From contig JADFLH010000005.1 in the NCBI GenBank assembly GCA_022564515.1, positions 1-44,984 on the forward strand: 44,984 nt of DNA. Direction: 5' to 3'. The translations under genes were made by a program, and so were the position numbers. Origin of the DNA: Nitrososphaerota archaeon. Its GTDB lineage: Archaea > Thermoproteota > Nitrososphaeria > Nitrososphaerales > Nitrosopumilaceae. Positions 1 to 8,160 of the stretch are shown here, piece by piece. A model generated the notes under the pieces. The model worked only from the letters and a program-made list of their open reading frames with translations. It was not told the origin of the DNA and did not search any database. Numbering within the stretch: position 1 is the stretch's first letter; each line of letters opens with the position of its first letter.

Positions 1-317
1 GGACCTGGGTCCGTGTCTCAGTACCCATCTCCGGGCTTCTCCTCTCAGAGCCCGTATCTGTTATAGCCTTGGTGGGCCATTACCTCACCAACAAGCTGAT
101 AGACCGCAGTCCCATCCTATGGCGAAATTCATTTGGATCATAAACCATTCCAGGCATAATGACCTATCGGGTATTATTCTCAGTTTCCCGAGGTTATCCC
201 CGTCCATAGGGTAGATTGACTACGTGTTACTGAGCCGTATGCCTTGTATTGCTACAAAGACTCGCATGGCTTAGTATCAATCCGATAGCAGTCAGGTCCG
301 GCAGGATCAACCGGATT
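1..317 (-). rRNA. rrs: 16S ribosomal RNA, 5' portion (partial)
   Basis: Read on the minus strand, the sequence starting near 317 begins AATCCGGTTGATCCTGCCGG, the universal start of archaeal 16S rRNA. It continues into the conserved 5' domain to the window edge. Only about the first fifth of the molecule is present; the rest and any 23S gene lie outside. The exact mature 5' end is uncertain by one or two bases. It is transcribed divergently from the aminotransferase at 562, with about 240 nt of leader and promoter region between them. Confidence 0.97.
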
Positions 318-522
318 CTGAATTTTAGAAAGTAACATTGTACTTTAATTGGAATTGGACGGAATGCACATAATCTTCACATTTCAGATTTGATCATTTG
401 ATCAGACCCTCATTTTGTATGCGTAACTGGAGGCCCGTGAATCATAAAATTGGCCAAATACCATACTCATCACAAGCGCCGCTCTTGCGTTACGTATGCA
501 AGCAACATAGGCACAACCAATC

Positions 523-533
523 CATATAAACCA
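523..533. promoter_or_regulatory. Shared divergent TATA box (16S rRNA / aminotransferase)
   Basis: The sequence CCATATAAACC reads GGTTTATATGG on the minus strand, where it is a good archaeal TATA box for the rRNA operon (transcript start expected near 500, leader about 180 nt). On the plus strand CATATAAA lies about 33 nt before the TTG at 562 and could serve that gene. The assignment rests on consensus and spacing only. Confidence 0.5.
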
Positions 534-561
534 TGCCTAAATTACTAGATTTTTTCGATCT

Positions 562-1911
562 TTGCGATCAAATATAACTAAAAAACAATCCGTTTTACAT
601 TACTTGAAAAAACTCATTTCGCAATACAGACGAAAAACCAGAAAATCTTCAAAGCTGTTTGAGCTTTCAAAAAAATATCATGTAGATGGAGTTTCTCACA
701 ACATCAGATTTTTCAAGCCATATCCTTTTGTGACAAAATCTGGAAAAGACAAATTTCTCATCGATGTTGATTCAAACAAATATGTTGATTATTGGATGGG
801 TCACTGGGCCCTAATATTGGGCCATGCTCCAAGACCTGTCAAAAAAGAGCTTCAAAAACAGCTTGAAGCAGACTGGATGCATGGGACTGTAAATGAGGCC
901 ACCATTCTGTTTTCAGAAATCCTTGAAAAAAATGTCCCAGTTGCTGAAAAGATTCGATATGTGGTAACTGGGGCTGAGGCTACAATGTATGCAGTTAGAA
1001 TTGCTCGGTCAGTTACTGGCAAAAAGACAATTGCCAAAATTGATGGGGGATGGCATGGGTATTCCTCAGATTTGTTAAAGACAATCAACTGGCCATTTCC
1101 AGAATCTGAAAGCAGCGGCCTTGTTGATGAAAAACATATCGTGTCATTACCATACAATGATTTAGAAAAATCACTTGAAATTTTAAAATCGGTCAAGAAG
1201 GATCTTGCTGCAACAATAATAGAGCCAGTTCTTGGCGGAGGAGGATGTATCCCAGCAACAAAGGACTATCTTTTTGGAATTCAGGAATTTGTTCACAAAA
1301 ACAATTCCTTGTTTTTGCTTGATGAGATTGTTACCGGGTTTCGGTTTAGATTTGGCTGCCTCTATCCAACTATGAAGCTTGATCCTGACATTGTCACACT
1401 TGGAAAGATTGTTGGGGGCGGAATGCCAATTGGGGTAATGGCAGGAAAAAAAGAAATCATGGATATTGCAAATACCAGTGTGAACAAAAAATCAAAACGA
1501 TCGTATGTTGGGGGAGGAACATTTTCTGCAAATCCTGCAACAATGACAGCTGGACATGCTACTTTGTATCATTTGAAAAAGAATCAAAGTTCTCTTTATT
1601 CCAAAATTAACAAGCTTGGGGACATGGCTCGCAAGCAGCTAACCAAGGTCTTTGATGGAAATGTGATAACAACTGGCATGGGTTCTCTCTTTATGACACA
1701 TTTTGCAAAAAAAGGCATTTCTGAAATTACAAATGCTAACCAAGCTGCAAAATGCGATATTGTTCTGTTAAACAACTATCATTTTGAGATGATTGTAAAT
1801 GATGGAATCTTCTTTTTGCCTGGAAAACTAGGTGCAATTTCAAGTGCTCACTCAGATTCTGATATAAAACACATGATTCAATCATCTGCTAGATTTTCTG
1901 AAAAAATTTAG
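562..1911 (+). CDS. Class III PLP aminotransferase, glutamate-1-semialdehyde aminomutase-like
   Basis: The 449-residue protein has the fold-type I aminotransferase landmarks: [14 protein letters not shown] (136-149) for phosphate binding, DGGWHGY (161-167), the pyridine-nitrogen Asp in [10 protein letters not shown] (D254), and the probable Schiff-base lysine in [12 protein letters not shown] (K282). Length and motifs fit the HemL/class III family. It differs from canonical HemL in having a basic N-terminal extension of about 40 residues, so the substrate is open; it may be a paralogue of the porphyrin-pathway enzyme. The start is TTG; no ATG occurs until the middle of the conserved domain. 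It is a single gene with its own promoter beside the rRNA operon. Confidence 0.85.
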   Translation: MRSNITKKQSVLHYLKKLISQYRRKTRKSSKLFELSKKYHVDGVSHNIRFFKPYPFVTKSGKDKFLIDVDSNKYVDYWMGHWALILGHAPRPVKKELQKQLEADWMHGTVNEATILFSEILEKNVPVAEKIRYVVTGAEATMYAVRIARSVTGKKTIAKIDGGWHGYSSDLLKTINWPFPESESSGLVDEKHIVSLPYNDLEKSLEILKSVKKDLAATIIEPVLGGGGCIPATKDYLFGIQEFVHKNNSLFLLDEIVTGFRFRFGCLYPTMKLDPDIVTLGKIVGGGMPIGVMAGKKEIMDIANTSVNKKSKRSYVGGGTFSANPATMTAGHATLYHLKKNQSSLYSKINKLGDMARKQLTKVFDGNVITTGMGSLFMTHFAKKGISEITNANQAAKCDIVLLNNYHFEMIVNDGIFFLPGKLGAISSAHSDSDIKHMIQSSARFSEKI

Positions 1912-1937
1912 TACTAGTTCAGCTTATAGGTTCACAA

Positions 1938-2084
1938 ATGGCCGAAAAAAAATCAAAAAAAATGTCAAACACTCAAGATGAATATAATGATGCACTTGCA
2001 TCAGATGATCCAACAAAAATCACAAATGAGGATTTAGAAAATCTCGCAAAAGAGGCCATGAAAAAATTCAAATCACTTAGCTAA
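1938..2084 (+). CDS. Small charged hypothetical protein (48 aa)
   Basis: An ATG-initiated frame of 48 residues starts MAEKKSKKMSNTQDEYNDAL and ends EAMKKFKSLS. It has a lysine-rich N-terminus, an acidic middle and a predicted amphipathic helix (ITNEDLENLAKEAMKKF). It sits 26 nt after the aminotransferase stop, with GC and codon use like its neighbours, and fills most of the gap before the TPR gene. No family is recognised. It has no membrane segment or cysteines, so it is probably a soluble binding or accessory protein, if expressed. Confidence 0.6.
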   Translation: MAEKKSKKMSNTQDEYNDALASDDPTKITNEDLENLAKEAMKKFKSLS

Positions 2085-2127
2085 GTGCCAAATTTTACAT
2101 ACTCTTTTGAGGTATCAATGAGGTATC

Positions 2128-2946
2128 ATGAAATTTTTTGGATCAAAACAAAAGCCAGAGGACTTGATATATCTAGCAATGTCATTGATGAAAAAAAATC
2201 AGGTAAAAGCAGCTATCTCATTTTTTAACAAAGTTCTCAAACAAGACCCAAAAAATCTTGAAGCCTTACATAGCAAAGGACTTGCATTAAACCAAATGAG
2301 AAAATACAGTGATGCAATTACCTGCTTTGACACAATTTTACAAATTAATCCTAAAGATGCTCCAAGCTATAACAATAAGGCAATTGCACTTGCAGAACTT
2401 GGGAATACCCAAGAGGCCTTGGAATTTTATGACAAATCAATTAGTGCTGATCCTAAATATGCCGCCGCTCATTTTAACAAAGGAGTTTTGTTTGATAGAT
2501 TAGCATCTCATAAAGAGGCAATTTCTTGTTTGGAGGACGCAATAAAGCTAGACCCTAAAAAACCAAATGCGCTATTTTACAAGGGAATTGTTTTGGGAAA
2601 AATGAAAAAACATGAAGAGGCCCTAAATTGTTTTAAGCTTGTTTACCGTTCTAATCCAAGACACCTTGATGCATTATTTCATAAGGGAATTGAGCTTGCC
2701 GAGTTAGAAAAACATGAAAATGCTATCAAAATTTTTGATGATCTGCTAAGGGAGAAAAAAGAAAATGCCAATGTCATTTATGCAAAAGCTAGAAGCATGG
2801 CGGCACTTGATGAAATTGGGCAAGCATTAGATTTGTTGAAAAAAGCAATATCCAAAGATCCTAAAACGATTAGGAAATGGGCAAAATCTGAAAAAATCTT
2901 TGAACGGCTCCAAGAAAATGAGCAGTTTAGGAGATTGGTAAGATAA
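2128..2946 (+). CDS. Tetratricopeptide repeat (TPR) protein
   Basis: The 272 residues consist almost wholly of about seven 34-residue TPR units from residue 10 to 250. Each shows the A/G-x-x-A-x-F and D/P-x-x spacing, for example ALHSKGLALNQMRKYSDAI and AHFNKGVLFDRLASHKEAI. TPR arrays are protein-interaction scaffolds. There is no signal peptide, membrane helix or fused enzymatic domain, so the partner cannot be named. A short non-TPR C-terminus (about 250-272) ends in RRLVR. Start ATG; the gene stands alone between the small 48-aa gene and the cupin pair. Confidence 0.9.
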   Translation: MKFFGSKQKPEDLIYLAMSLMKKNQVKAAISFFNKVLKQDPKNLEALHSKGLALNQMRKYSDAITCFDTILQINPKDAPSYNNKAIALAELGNTQEALEFYDKSISADPKYAAAHFNKGVLFDRLASHKEAISCLEDAIKLDPKKPNALFYKGIVLGKMKKHEEALNCFKLVYRSNPRHLDALFHKGIELAELEKHENAIKIFDDLLREKKENANVIYAKARSMAALDEIGQALDLLKKAISKDPKTIRKWAKSEKIFERLQENEQFRRLVR

Positions 2947-3041
2947 TTTTTTTGCGTGTTACCTATTTTCTGGGATTATAATCATATCTTACTTTAATAA
3001 CCAAAAAAATATACTCGTAGTATTACACGTGAATTATTGAA

Positions 3042-3500
3042 ATGAAAGTTTTAAAAGAAAATATTTTTTCAAAAGGAAAAATAAGAAAAGTTAAACCAAA
3101 TTATTTTACAGGCCCAATAGATGCAAGAGAGATTTCAAATGTAAAAGCACCAGAACACAAAATTTATCATGTAACCTTCAAAAAAGGTTCTAAAACAAAA
3201 TTACATTATCATCAAGGCGGTCAAACTTTGATTGTTACAAGTGGAGTAGGAAATTTGGTTTACTTTAAAAAAATTGGCAACGGAAGATCCAAATTCAAAA
3301 TTAAAAAAACAAGAGAAATTAGGCTTGAATTTGGTGATATTGTGTATATTCCCTCCAAAGAATTTCACACACACGGTTCTATCAACAAAAATCAAAATTT
3401 TTCACACATTGCAATAAATTCCTCACCAATTAAAAATCGCGAGCCAAAAACTACGTGGTTTGAATCAGATTTCAAAAGTAATGTCTCAAATATGTTATAA
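3042..3500 (+). CDS. Cupin-domain protein
   Basis: The 152-residue protein has a single cupin barrel. Motif 1 is around residues 54-72 (HYHQGGQTLIVTSGVG) and motif 2 around 100-115 (FGDIVYIPSKEFHTHG), so the usual metal-binding histidines are kept (HYH and a downstream HTH). Such small cupins are often metal-dependent dioxygenases, isomerases or sensors; no substrate is visible. The N-terminal 25 residues are basic. Eighteen bases separate it from a second, unrelated cupin, so the two are probably co-transcribed. Confidence 0.8.
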   Translation: MKVLKENIFSKGKIRKVKPNYFTGPIDAREISNVKAPEHKIYHVTFKKGSKTKLHYHQGGQTLIVTSGVGNLVYFKKIGNGRSKFKIKKTREIRLEFGDIVYIPSKEFHTHGSINKNQNFSHIAINSSPIKNREPKTTWFESDFKSNVSNML

Positions 3501-3518
3501 CAAAAGGTTTCGGTAATT

Positions 3519-3881
3519 ATGCCATTAAAAAAATTACCCGAAGTTCCTGAAATAGAAGGATATGAAGGAACGAAAATTCGTCAAATTTTTCATCCACATA
3601 GTACCCTAAATGGAATTAGATACAGCCTTGCTCATTTTTCATTAGATGAAGGAAAAAAATCTAAACTACACAAAATGAAATCATCTGAGATCTACTATAT
3701 TCTTGAGGGCAAAGGCACAATACATGTTGATGACGAAAAAATCCAAGTCACAAAAGACGATGCAGTGTACATACCTCCAATGTCAGAACAGTTTATTGAG
3801 AACACTGACAAACCCAAATTGAGGTTTTTATGCATAGTTGATCCGGCATGGAGGCGAGAAGACGAAGAATTATTAGAATAA
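3519..3881 (+). CDS. Cupin 2-type protein
   Basis: The 120-residue protein carries the cupin_2 signature SEIYYILEGKGTIHVDDEKI (residues 50-69), followed by DDAVYIPPMSEQFIENT. Compared with metal-binding cupins, it lacks most histidine ligands: motif 1 has HKMKSSE with one His, and motif 2 has Gln where His is usual. It may therefore be a non-catalytic binding protein or bind metal differently. It ends with an acidic tail (RREDEELLE). It likely shares a transcript with the cupin 18 nt upstream. Confidence 0.8.
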   Translation: MPLKKLPEVPEIEGYEGTKIRQIFHPHSTLNGIRYSLAHFSLDEGKKSKLHKMKSSEIYYILEGKGTIHVDDEKIQVTKDDAVYIPPMSEQFIENTDKPKLRFLCIVDPAWRREDEELLE

Positions 3882-3927
3882 ATCCGCCCTCACGTTGTTC
3901 GAAATATTATGAAATTGTTTTTAACAT

Positions 3928-4635
3928 ATGAACATTATTAAAAATATAGTGGATACCCAACAGGCTTTCCAAACACTCAAAGTAAATTCAGATTCATCAT
4001 TTGAGGATGTCAAATCATCATATAGAAAATTAGCACTTGAATTACATCCAGATAAAAACACGATTAGAAACGATGGAAATGAATTCAAGCAGATAGCAGC
4101 AGCATATCATTTCCTAAAAAAGCAATACAAGAGTGGAAATGTTAGAAGAGCCAAGTCCAAGTGGCAGTTTACTGAAACTAATACCAAGAAAAGACGTGAT
4201 TCCAGAAAAAAAACTCGATGGGGGCCTCCTCCAGCTGGCACTCCGGAAGAAGATTGGAGTAGATTCACAAAAGATTTTGAGGAATCAAATCCTAACTGGT
4301 ATAAAGAATATGAAAGAAAGTTTTGGGAACAGTATGACAGTGCAATTAATGCAGATGGCAAAAATGGGGAATTTGAAAAGACTAAAGAGCCAACAAATCA
4401 ACCAAACCTTTTCGTCAATGTTGAACCCTCATTATGTATAGGATGTTGTAGCTGTGAAACAATTGCTCCTGAAGTTTTCCACGTTGACAAATTAAGTAGA
4501 ATGAATCCAAAATCCAGAGTGTACAACTCAAAGGGAGCAGGAATCAATAAGATCATGGATGCTGCTGAAACTTGTCCTACAAAAGCAATTAGTGTTGAAA
4601 ATATAGAAACCAAAGAAAGACTTTTTCCGTATTAA
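3928..4635 (+). CDS. DnaJ-ferredoxin fusion protein (DnaJ-Fer)
   Basis: The 235-residue protein joins two domains. Residues 10-70 form a J-domain with the HPD motif (H40-P41-D42), the part that stimulates the ATPase of DnaK. Residues about 165-225 form a bacterial-type ferredoxin with CIGCCSC (C170, C173, C174, C176) and a distal CPTKAI cysteine (C216). A basic linker with a GPPPAGTPEEDW segment joins them. This architecture is known from Thaumarchaeota and green plants, where it has been discussed as a gene transferred between the plant/chloroplast lineage and Thaumarchaeota. A role in redox-linked or Fe-S protein folding is inference. The distal part has one clear cysteine only, so a 3Fe-4S or single 4Fe-4S cluster is likely. 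Confidence 0.92.
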   Translation: MNIIKNIVDTQQAFQTLKVNSDSSFEDVKSSYRKLALELHPDKNTIRNDGNEFKQIAAAYHFLKKQYKSGNVRRAKSKWQFTETNTKKRRDSRKKTRWGPPPAGTPEEDWSRFTKDFEESNPNWYKEYERKFWEQYDSAINADGKNGEFEKTKEPTNQPNLFVNVEPSLCIGCCSCETIAPEVFHVDKLSRMNPKSRVYNSKGAGINKIMDAAETCPTKAISVENIETKERLFPY

Positions 4636-4636
4636 A

Positions 4637-5047
4637 TTACCGAGACTTTAATTTTTCAAGCAGTTCATTGAATTCTTTATCTGATAATTTGGGTCTATTC
4701 TTAAACATACTATGAACCGGCCCTGCTGAATCTTCCTTGCTCCTTGGAATCAGATGGATGTGCACATGTGGTATTTCCTGTCCACTGTCTTTTCCGTTAT
4801 GAAGTGCCACAAGGGTAGAATTTGTTAGTTTATCAACCTTTGATAGAACCTTTCTGACAGTTTCAAAAAGCTCAGCATTTTCTTCAGGAGGAATTTCTTG
4901 CATTTTTTCATAATGATTTTTTGGAATTACTAAAGAATGACCTATTGCCAAAGGAAAGGCATCCATAAAAGCAAGTGATTTGTTTGTTTTTTCAATTATT
5001 TTTGCAGGAATTTCTCCTTTCACAATTTTACAAAAGATGCAATCCAC
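4637..5047 (-). CDS. HIT (histidine triad) family protein
   Basis: The 136-residue protein opens with CIFCKIVKGEIPAKII, typical of HIT hydrolases, and has the catalytic triad HVHIHLIPR near residue 98. Length and motifs match Hint-like nucleotide phosphoramidases, which hydrolyse AMP-linked or dinucleoside polyphosphate substrates. The paired cysteines near the N-terminus (C4, C7) are the zinc site found in many HIT proteins. It converges with DnaJ-Fer; the two stop codons are 1 nt apart. Confidence 0.93.
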   Translation of the reverse strand: MDCIFCKIVKGEIPAKIIEKTNKSLAFMDAFPLAIGHSLVIPKNHYEKMQEIPPEENAELFETVRKVLSKVDKLTNSTLVALHNGKDSGQEIPHVHIHLIPRSKEDSAGPVHSMFKNRPKLSDKEFNELLEKLKSR

Positions 5048-5101
5048 ATTATTATTAAAAGATAGAGAAATATTAAATCAACTAAATTTCTGGGCTGCCA
5101 A

Positions 5102-5263
5102 TTACCACATTCCACCATCAGAGTCTTGATCATCAGTTTTTTTCGCAGGAACATTTCCATGGGCTTTTTTCAAATGTCTTTTCAATCTCTCCGGAGCATG
5201 AAGCTCAAGGCCACATTCCTTGCATTTTGTCTCGTTTTTGTTTCCCTTTCTAAATAGTCCCAA
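5102..5263 (-). CDS. Single C2H2 zinc-finger mini-protein (53 aa)
   Basis: On the minus strand a TTG-initiated frame gives 53 residues. It contains one C2H2 finger: C14-x2-C17, a hydrophobic LELHAPERLKRH core, then H30-x4-H35. A lysine-rich N-terminus precedes it and an acidic tail ending DSDGGMW follows. The frame is closed upstream by TAG, so TTG at 5263 is the only usual start. A TATA box 25-30 nt upstream fits a leaderless mRNA. Its role as a nucleic-acid or protein binder is inferred. Confidence 0.75.
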   Translation of the reverse strand: MGLFRKGNKNETKCKECGLELHAPERLKRHLKKAHGNVPAKKTDDQDSDGGMW

Positions 5264-5285
5264 TATGGACTAGAGTTTTGAAATG

Positions 5286-5296
5286 CATTATAAAGG
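5286..5296. promoter_or_regulatory. Shared divergent TATA box
   Basis: CATTATAAAGG on the plus strand reads CCTTTATAATG on the minus strand. It lies about 27 nt upstream of the TTG start of the acyl-CoA dehydrogenase gene (5316/5319) and about 27 nt upstream of the TTG start of the zinc-finger gene (5263). Both distances are what archaeal TBP/TFB promoters of leaderless mRNAs give. Confidence 0.6.
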
Positions 5297-5315
5297 ATAT
5301 TAGTAATTCGGAAAC

Positions 5316-6458
5316 TTGTTGAGAATTAAAAATATCACGGTACTAGGTTCTGGCATTATGGGTCATGGCATTGCTCAGGTTTCTGCAACTGCAGGATACA
5401 ATGTGACTCTAAGAGACATTGAACAAAAATTCCTTGATAATGCTATGGAAAAAATCAGGTGGAGCTTGGAAAAACTTGTTTCAAAACAAAAAATTTCTCA
5501 GACGGAGGCTGATGATATTTTCTCCAGAATAAAACCCATTGTGGATCTTAAGGATTCTGTAAAGGATTGTCAGCTCGTCATTGAAGCTGTTCCTGAAATA
5601 CTGGATTTGAAAAGAAAAGTTTACGAAGAGCTTGATCAAGCTGCAAACAAAGATGTGATATTTGCATCAAATACTAGCACCTTGCCTATAACTGAAATTG
5701 CAAACACCACTAGCAGACCAGAAAAATTCATTGGAATTCACTTTTTCAATCCACCCCAATTAATGAAATTAGTCGAGGTCATTCCAGGGCAAAAAACTGC
5801 AAAGGAGGTAGTTGATCTTATTCAGGATTTTGTAAAATCAGTCAAGAAAGAACCTATATTGTGCAGAAAAGATGTCCCGGGATTCATTATTAACAGATTG
5901 TTCATCCCGATGGTGCACGAGGCGTACTATGTTATGGACAGACAACAGTGCCAACTTACAGAAATTGATTCTGCGGTAAAGTTTAATCTTGGATTCCCAA
6001 TGGGGATATTTGAGTTAGCAGATTTCACTGGAATGGATGTAATTCATAAAGCCACTATTGAGATGCATCTGAGAGATAAGAAAGTCATCAATCCACATCC
6101 TAAGATAGAACAGCTTTACAATGAAAAGAAGCTCGGACAAAAATCCGGAGAGGGATTTTACAAATATTCGGCCGATAAGTACGAACGAATTCCATTATCT
6201 GAAGAGCTAGCTGAAAAATGCAATCCAATTCAAATTGTTGCCAATATTCTAAACAATGCTGCATGGCTCATTACAAACCAAGCAAGTGATGTTGCCGAAA
6301 TAGAAAAAGCAGCACAATTGGGTCTTGGATTAAAAAAGCCACTTTTTGAAACTGCAAAAGAATATGGAATGTCAAACATAGTCAATGAATTAAAGCAGCT
6401 GGCAGAAAAACATGGTCAGTTTTATGAACCTGATCCTTTGCTTGTTTCTATGCAGTAA
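5316..6458 (+). CDS. 3-hydroxyacyl-CoA (3-hydroxybutyryl-CoA) dehydrogenase
   Basis: The 380-residue protein has the NAD-binding Rossmann motif GSGIMGHG (11-18), the catalytic His in IHFFNPPQ (H142) with its partner Glu (E154), and the PGFIINRL segment of the 3HCDH family. A second copy of the short C-terminal dimerisation domain follows residue 290. There is no fused enoyl-CoA hydratase domain. In ammonia-oxidising archaea such an enzyme oxidises (S)-3-hydroxybutyryl-CoA to acetoacetyl-CoA in the 3HP/4HB CO2-fixation cycle; that role is inferred from the organism. Two TTG codons in tandem (5316, 5319) are possible starts, both about 25 nt from the shared TATA box. Confidence 0.9.
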   Translation: MLRIKNITVLGSGIMGHGIAQVSATAGYNVTLRDIEQKFLDNAMEKIRWSLEKLVSKQKISQTEADDIFSRIKPIVDLKDSVKDCQLVIEAVPEILDLKRKVYEELDQAANKDVIFASNTSTLPITEIANTTSRPEKFIGIHFFNPPQLMKLVEVIPGQKTAKEVVDLIQDFVKSVKKEPILCRKDVPGFIINRLFIPMVHEAYYVMDRQQCQLTEIDSAVKFNLGFPMGIFELADFTGMDVIHKATIEMHLRDKKVINPHPKIEQLYNEKKLGQKSGEGFYKYSADKYERIPLSEELAEKCNPIQIVANILNNAAWLITNQASDVAEIEKAAQLGLGLKKPLFETAKEYGMSNIVNELKQLAEKHGQFYEPDPLLVSMQ

Positions 6459-6546
6459 TTCTTTCTAGGATAGCTACTAAAAACGAGTTTATTTAATCCT
6501 GAGAATCATGATCCGAGTTAAGTAAAACAATATCATTTCTAAAACA

Positions 6547-7248
6547 GTGGGATTTGATAAGCGAATAGGCATAGGAATAGGAATTGGAGCAGTTGCAGTG
6601 ATTGCTCTAATTATTGTGGCGTATAATTCTCAAACATATGATGATGCGCGTTTAGCAAACCTTATAGCAACATATTATGAGGATGTTGATAGATTATCTG
6701 TAGCCGTAATTCTTCATAATGCAGACGGGGAATTTACAAAGGCTAATGGTCACCTAGAACTTACCATTGAAAAAAATGGACACCAAGTTTATTCTAACGA
6801 GTATGATTTTACAAAAAATGATTTTCTTACATGGGAAAATATTTTTCTAGGAAAACAAAGGGGAGTTCTGATTACTATCGATGAAAGGTTCTCACGTGGA
6901 GATTATGATGTATATGCAAACTTGGAAACAAAATCTAGTAATTGGGAAGGTCTCCATACGACATTCTACTCATTTGAATTTGATCAACAAGATACGATAC
7001 AACCTATTCCAGAACCTGCTGAACAAGTGATTATAGAACCCACACCAGAACCCACATCGGAACCCACACCAGATCCATCAACTCAAACACAACAACCAAG
7101 CTGTGACCCATCATATCCTGATTTCTGTATCCCTTCTCCGCCACCAGACTTGAATTGCAGTGATATTCCACAAAAAAGATTCACAGTCTTACAACCAGAT
7201 CCACATAGGTTTGATGGGAATAAAGATGGAATAGGTTGTGAAAGTTAG
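6547..7248 (+). CDS. Membrane-anchored exported protein with Excalibur-type C-terminus
   Basis: The 233-residue protein starts with GTG and has an N-terminal membrane anchor (GIGIGIGAVAVIALIIVAY, about residues 7-26). A beta-rich extracellular domain follows (about 40-145). Next is a Pro/Glu/Thr-rich linker with repeated PEPT/PDPS units (about 150-185), and the end matches the Excalibur calcium-binding pattern (NCSDI...FDGNKDGIGCES). The DGNKDGIGCE loop is the putative Ca2+ site, with the two end cysteines likely disulphide bonded. Excalibur domains are commoner in bacterial surface proteins. Function unknown. Confidence 0.75.
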   Translation: MGFDKRIGIGIGIGAVAVIALIIVAYNSQTYDDARLANLIATYYEDVDRLSVAVILHNADGEFTKANGHLELTIEKNGHQVYSNEYDFTKNDFLTWENIFLGKQRGVLITIDERFSRGDYDVYANLETKSSNWEGLHTTFYSFEFDQQDTIQPIPEPAEQVIIEPTPEPTSEPTPDPSTQTQQPSCDPSYPDFCIPSPPPDLNCSDIPQKRFTVLQPDPHRFDGNKDGIGCES

Positions 7249-7262
7249 TAATCTGAAAATTC

Positions 7263-7514
7263 TTAATTTGAAAAATAATTCTCTTGTAACCTTTTGTTTA
7301 CTCTACTTAATGCCCTATTTGCTACATCATTGCCATTTTTTGCTCTCAAAACCTTCATCACACTATTGCGAACCCTTCCATATCGTTCCTTGTCCTTGAT
7401 TATTGCTTCCTCACACTCCAATTCACTTAGATTTTGTTTCAATTTCGCTGACATCATCTCGTATTCTCCTGTTTCCTCCTCGTTTGTCTCATCATTCCGC
7501 GTGAACCATCCCAT
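7263..7514 (-). CDS. Small conserved-looking hypothetical protein
   Basis: From the ATG at 7514 the protein is 83 residues: MGWFTRNDETNEEETGEYEM and a basic helical remainder with AIIKDKERYGRVRNSVMKVL. A longer frame from ATG 7544 exists, but a TATA-like TTTTATGTA at 7553-7561 would start transcription near 7530, favouring the shorter form. It is charged, soluble and probably helical, with no known motif. It is divergent from the membrane protein at 7575 and shares the intergenic promoter region. Confidence 0.6.
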   Translation of the reverse strand: MGWFTRNDETNEEETGEYEMMSAKLKQNLSELECEEAIIKDKERYGRVRNSVMKVLRAKNGNDVANRALSRVNKRLQENYFSN

Positions 7515-7574
7515 GTAATTACAGGAACGAAACCGGTATTTCATCTTTATTTACATAAAATCTTTTCAAAAAGG

Positions 7575-8099
7575 ATGGGTAATGAACTGGGTATTATTCC
7601 TTTAGTGACATTACTTACTGCTTTTGGAACTTTAGTCGTTGCAGTTATTTTGATAATACAAGTACGTGTTTCCATTCGTTCCCAAAAGGATGCACACCAA
7701 TCTTTTGAAGATTCAAAAAAATCCTACGAGATTGATATTCTCTTTAAATTGGGTGAAAATTTACAAAAAGAAAAAATGATCTTAATTGCAGGAAATATTG
7801 CTAATGATGAACCAATTATGATAGAAAATGGAGGGAAGTTTAGTGAGTATGACCTAATGCGATATCTCACAATTTTCCAAAACATATACCATTTTACGCA
7901 AATGAAAATTCTAGAACCAACCAACGTGTATACTCAGTTTGGTAATTATTTGATAGGTATTAGTAAAAATGAGGAGATTAGAAATTATATTAAATTAGCT
8001 CAAGAGAATCAAGATTCTAGAACTTGGGAAGGTATTTACACATTAGCGAAACAAATGCAGACGATCTTTGACCAAAGACAAAATCCCTCATCTACATAG
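7575..8099 (+). CDS. Single-pass membrane protein of unknown function
   Basis: The 174-residue protein has one N-terminal transmembrane helix (about residues 4-27: IIPLVTLLTAFGTLVVAVIL). A charged helical cytoplasmic domain follows, with EKMILIAGNIAN, YDLMRYLTIFQNIYHF and LAKQMQTIFDQ. The arrangement resembles small DUF4760-like proteins found near phage-defence and stress loci, but the match is from memory and weak. ATG start; TTTATTTA at 7546-7553 lies 26 nt upstream, fitting a leaderless message. Confidence 0.6.
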   Translation: MGNELGIIPLVTLLTAFGTLVVAVILIIQVRVSIRSQKDAHQSFEDSKKSYEIDILFKLGENLQKEKMILIAGNIANDEPIMIENGGKFSEYDLMRYLTIFQNIYHFTQMKILEPTNVYTQFGNYLIGISKNEEIRNYIKLAQENQDSRTWEGIYTLAKQMQTIFDQRQNPSST

Positions 8100-8160
8100 A
8101 GTTTTTAACTCAACAATCGTTGGCTATAAGTTCAGTTTTAAAGGAAAAAATTAATTCGAT

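Noticed and set aside
391-404. TGATCATTTGATCA hairpin in the 16S leader
   Set aside because: A 6-bp stem with a 2-base loop is too weak to name; it may be part of a pre-rRNA processing helix, but the other half lies outside the window.
5316-6458. Bifunctional crotonase/3-hydroxyacyl-CoA dehydrogenase
   Set aside because: The 380 residues contain only the dehydrogenase and its C-terminal domains; no enoyl-CoA hydratase domain is present.
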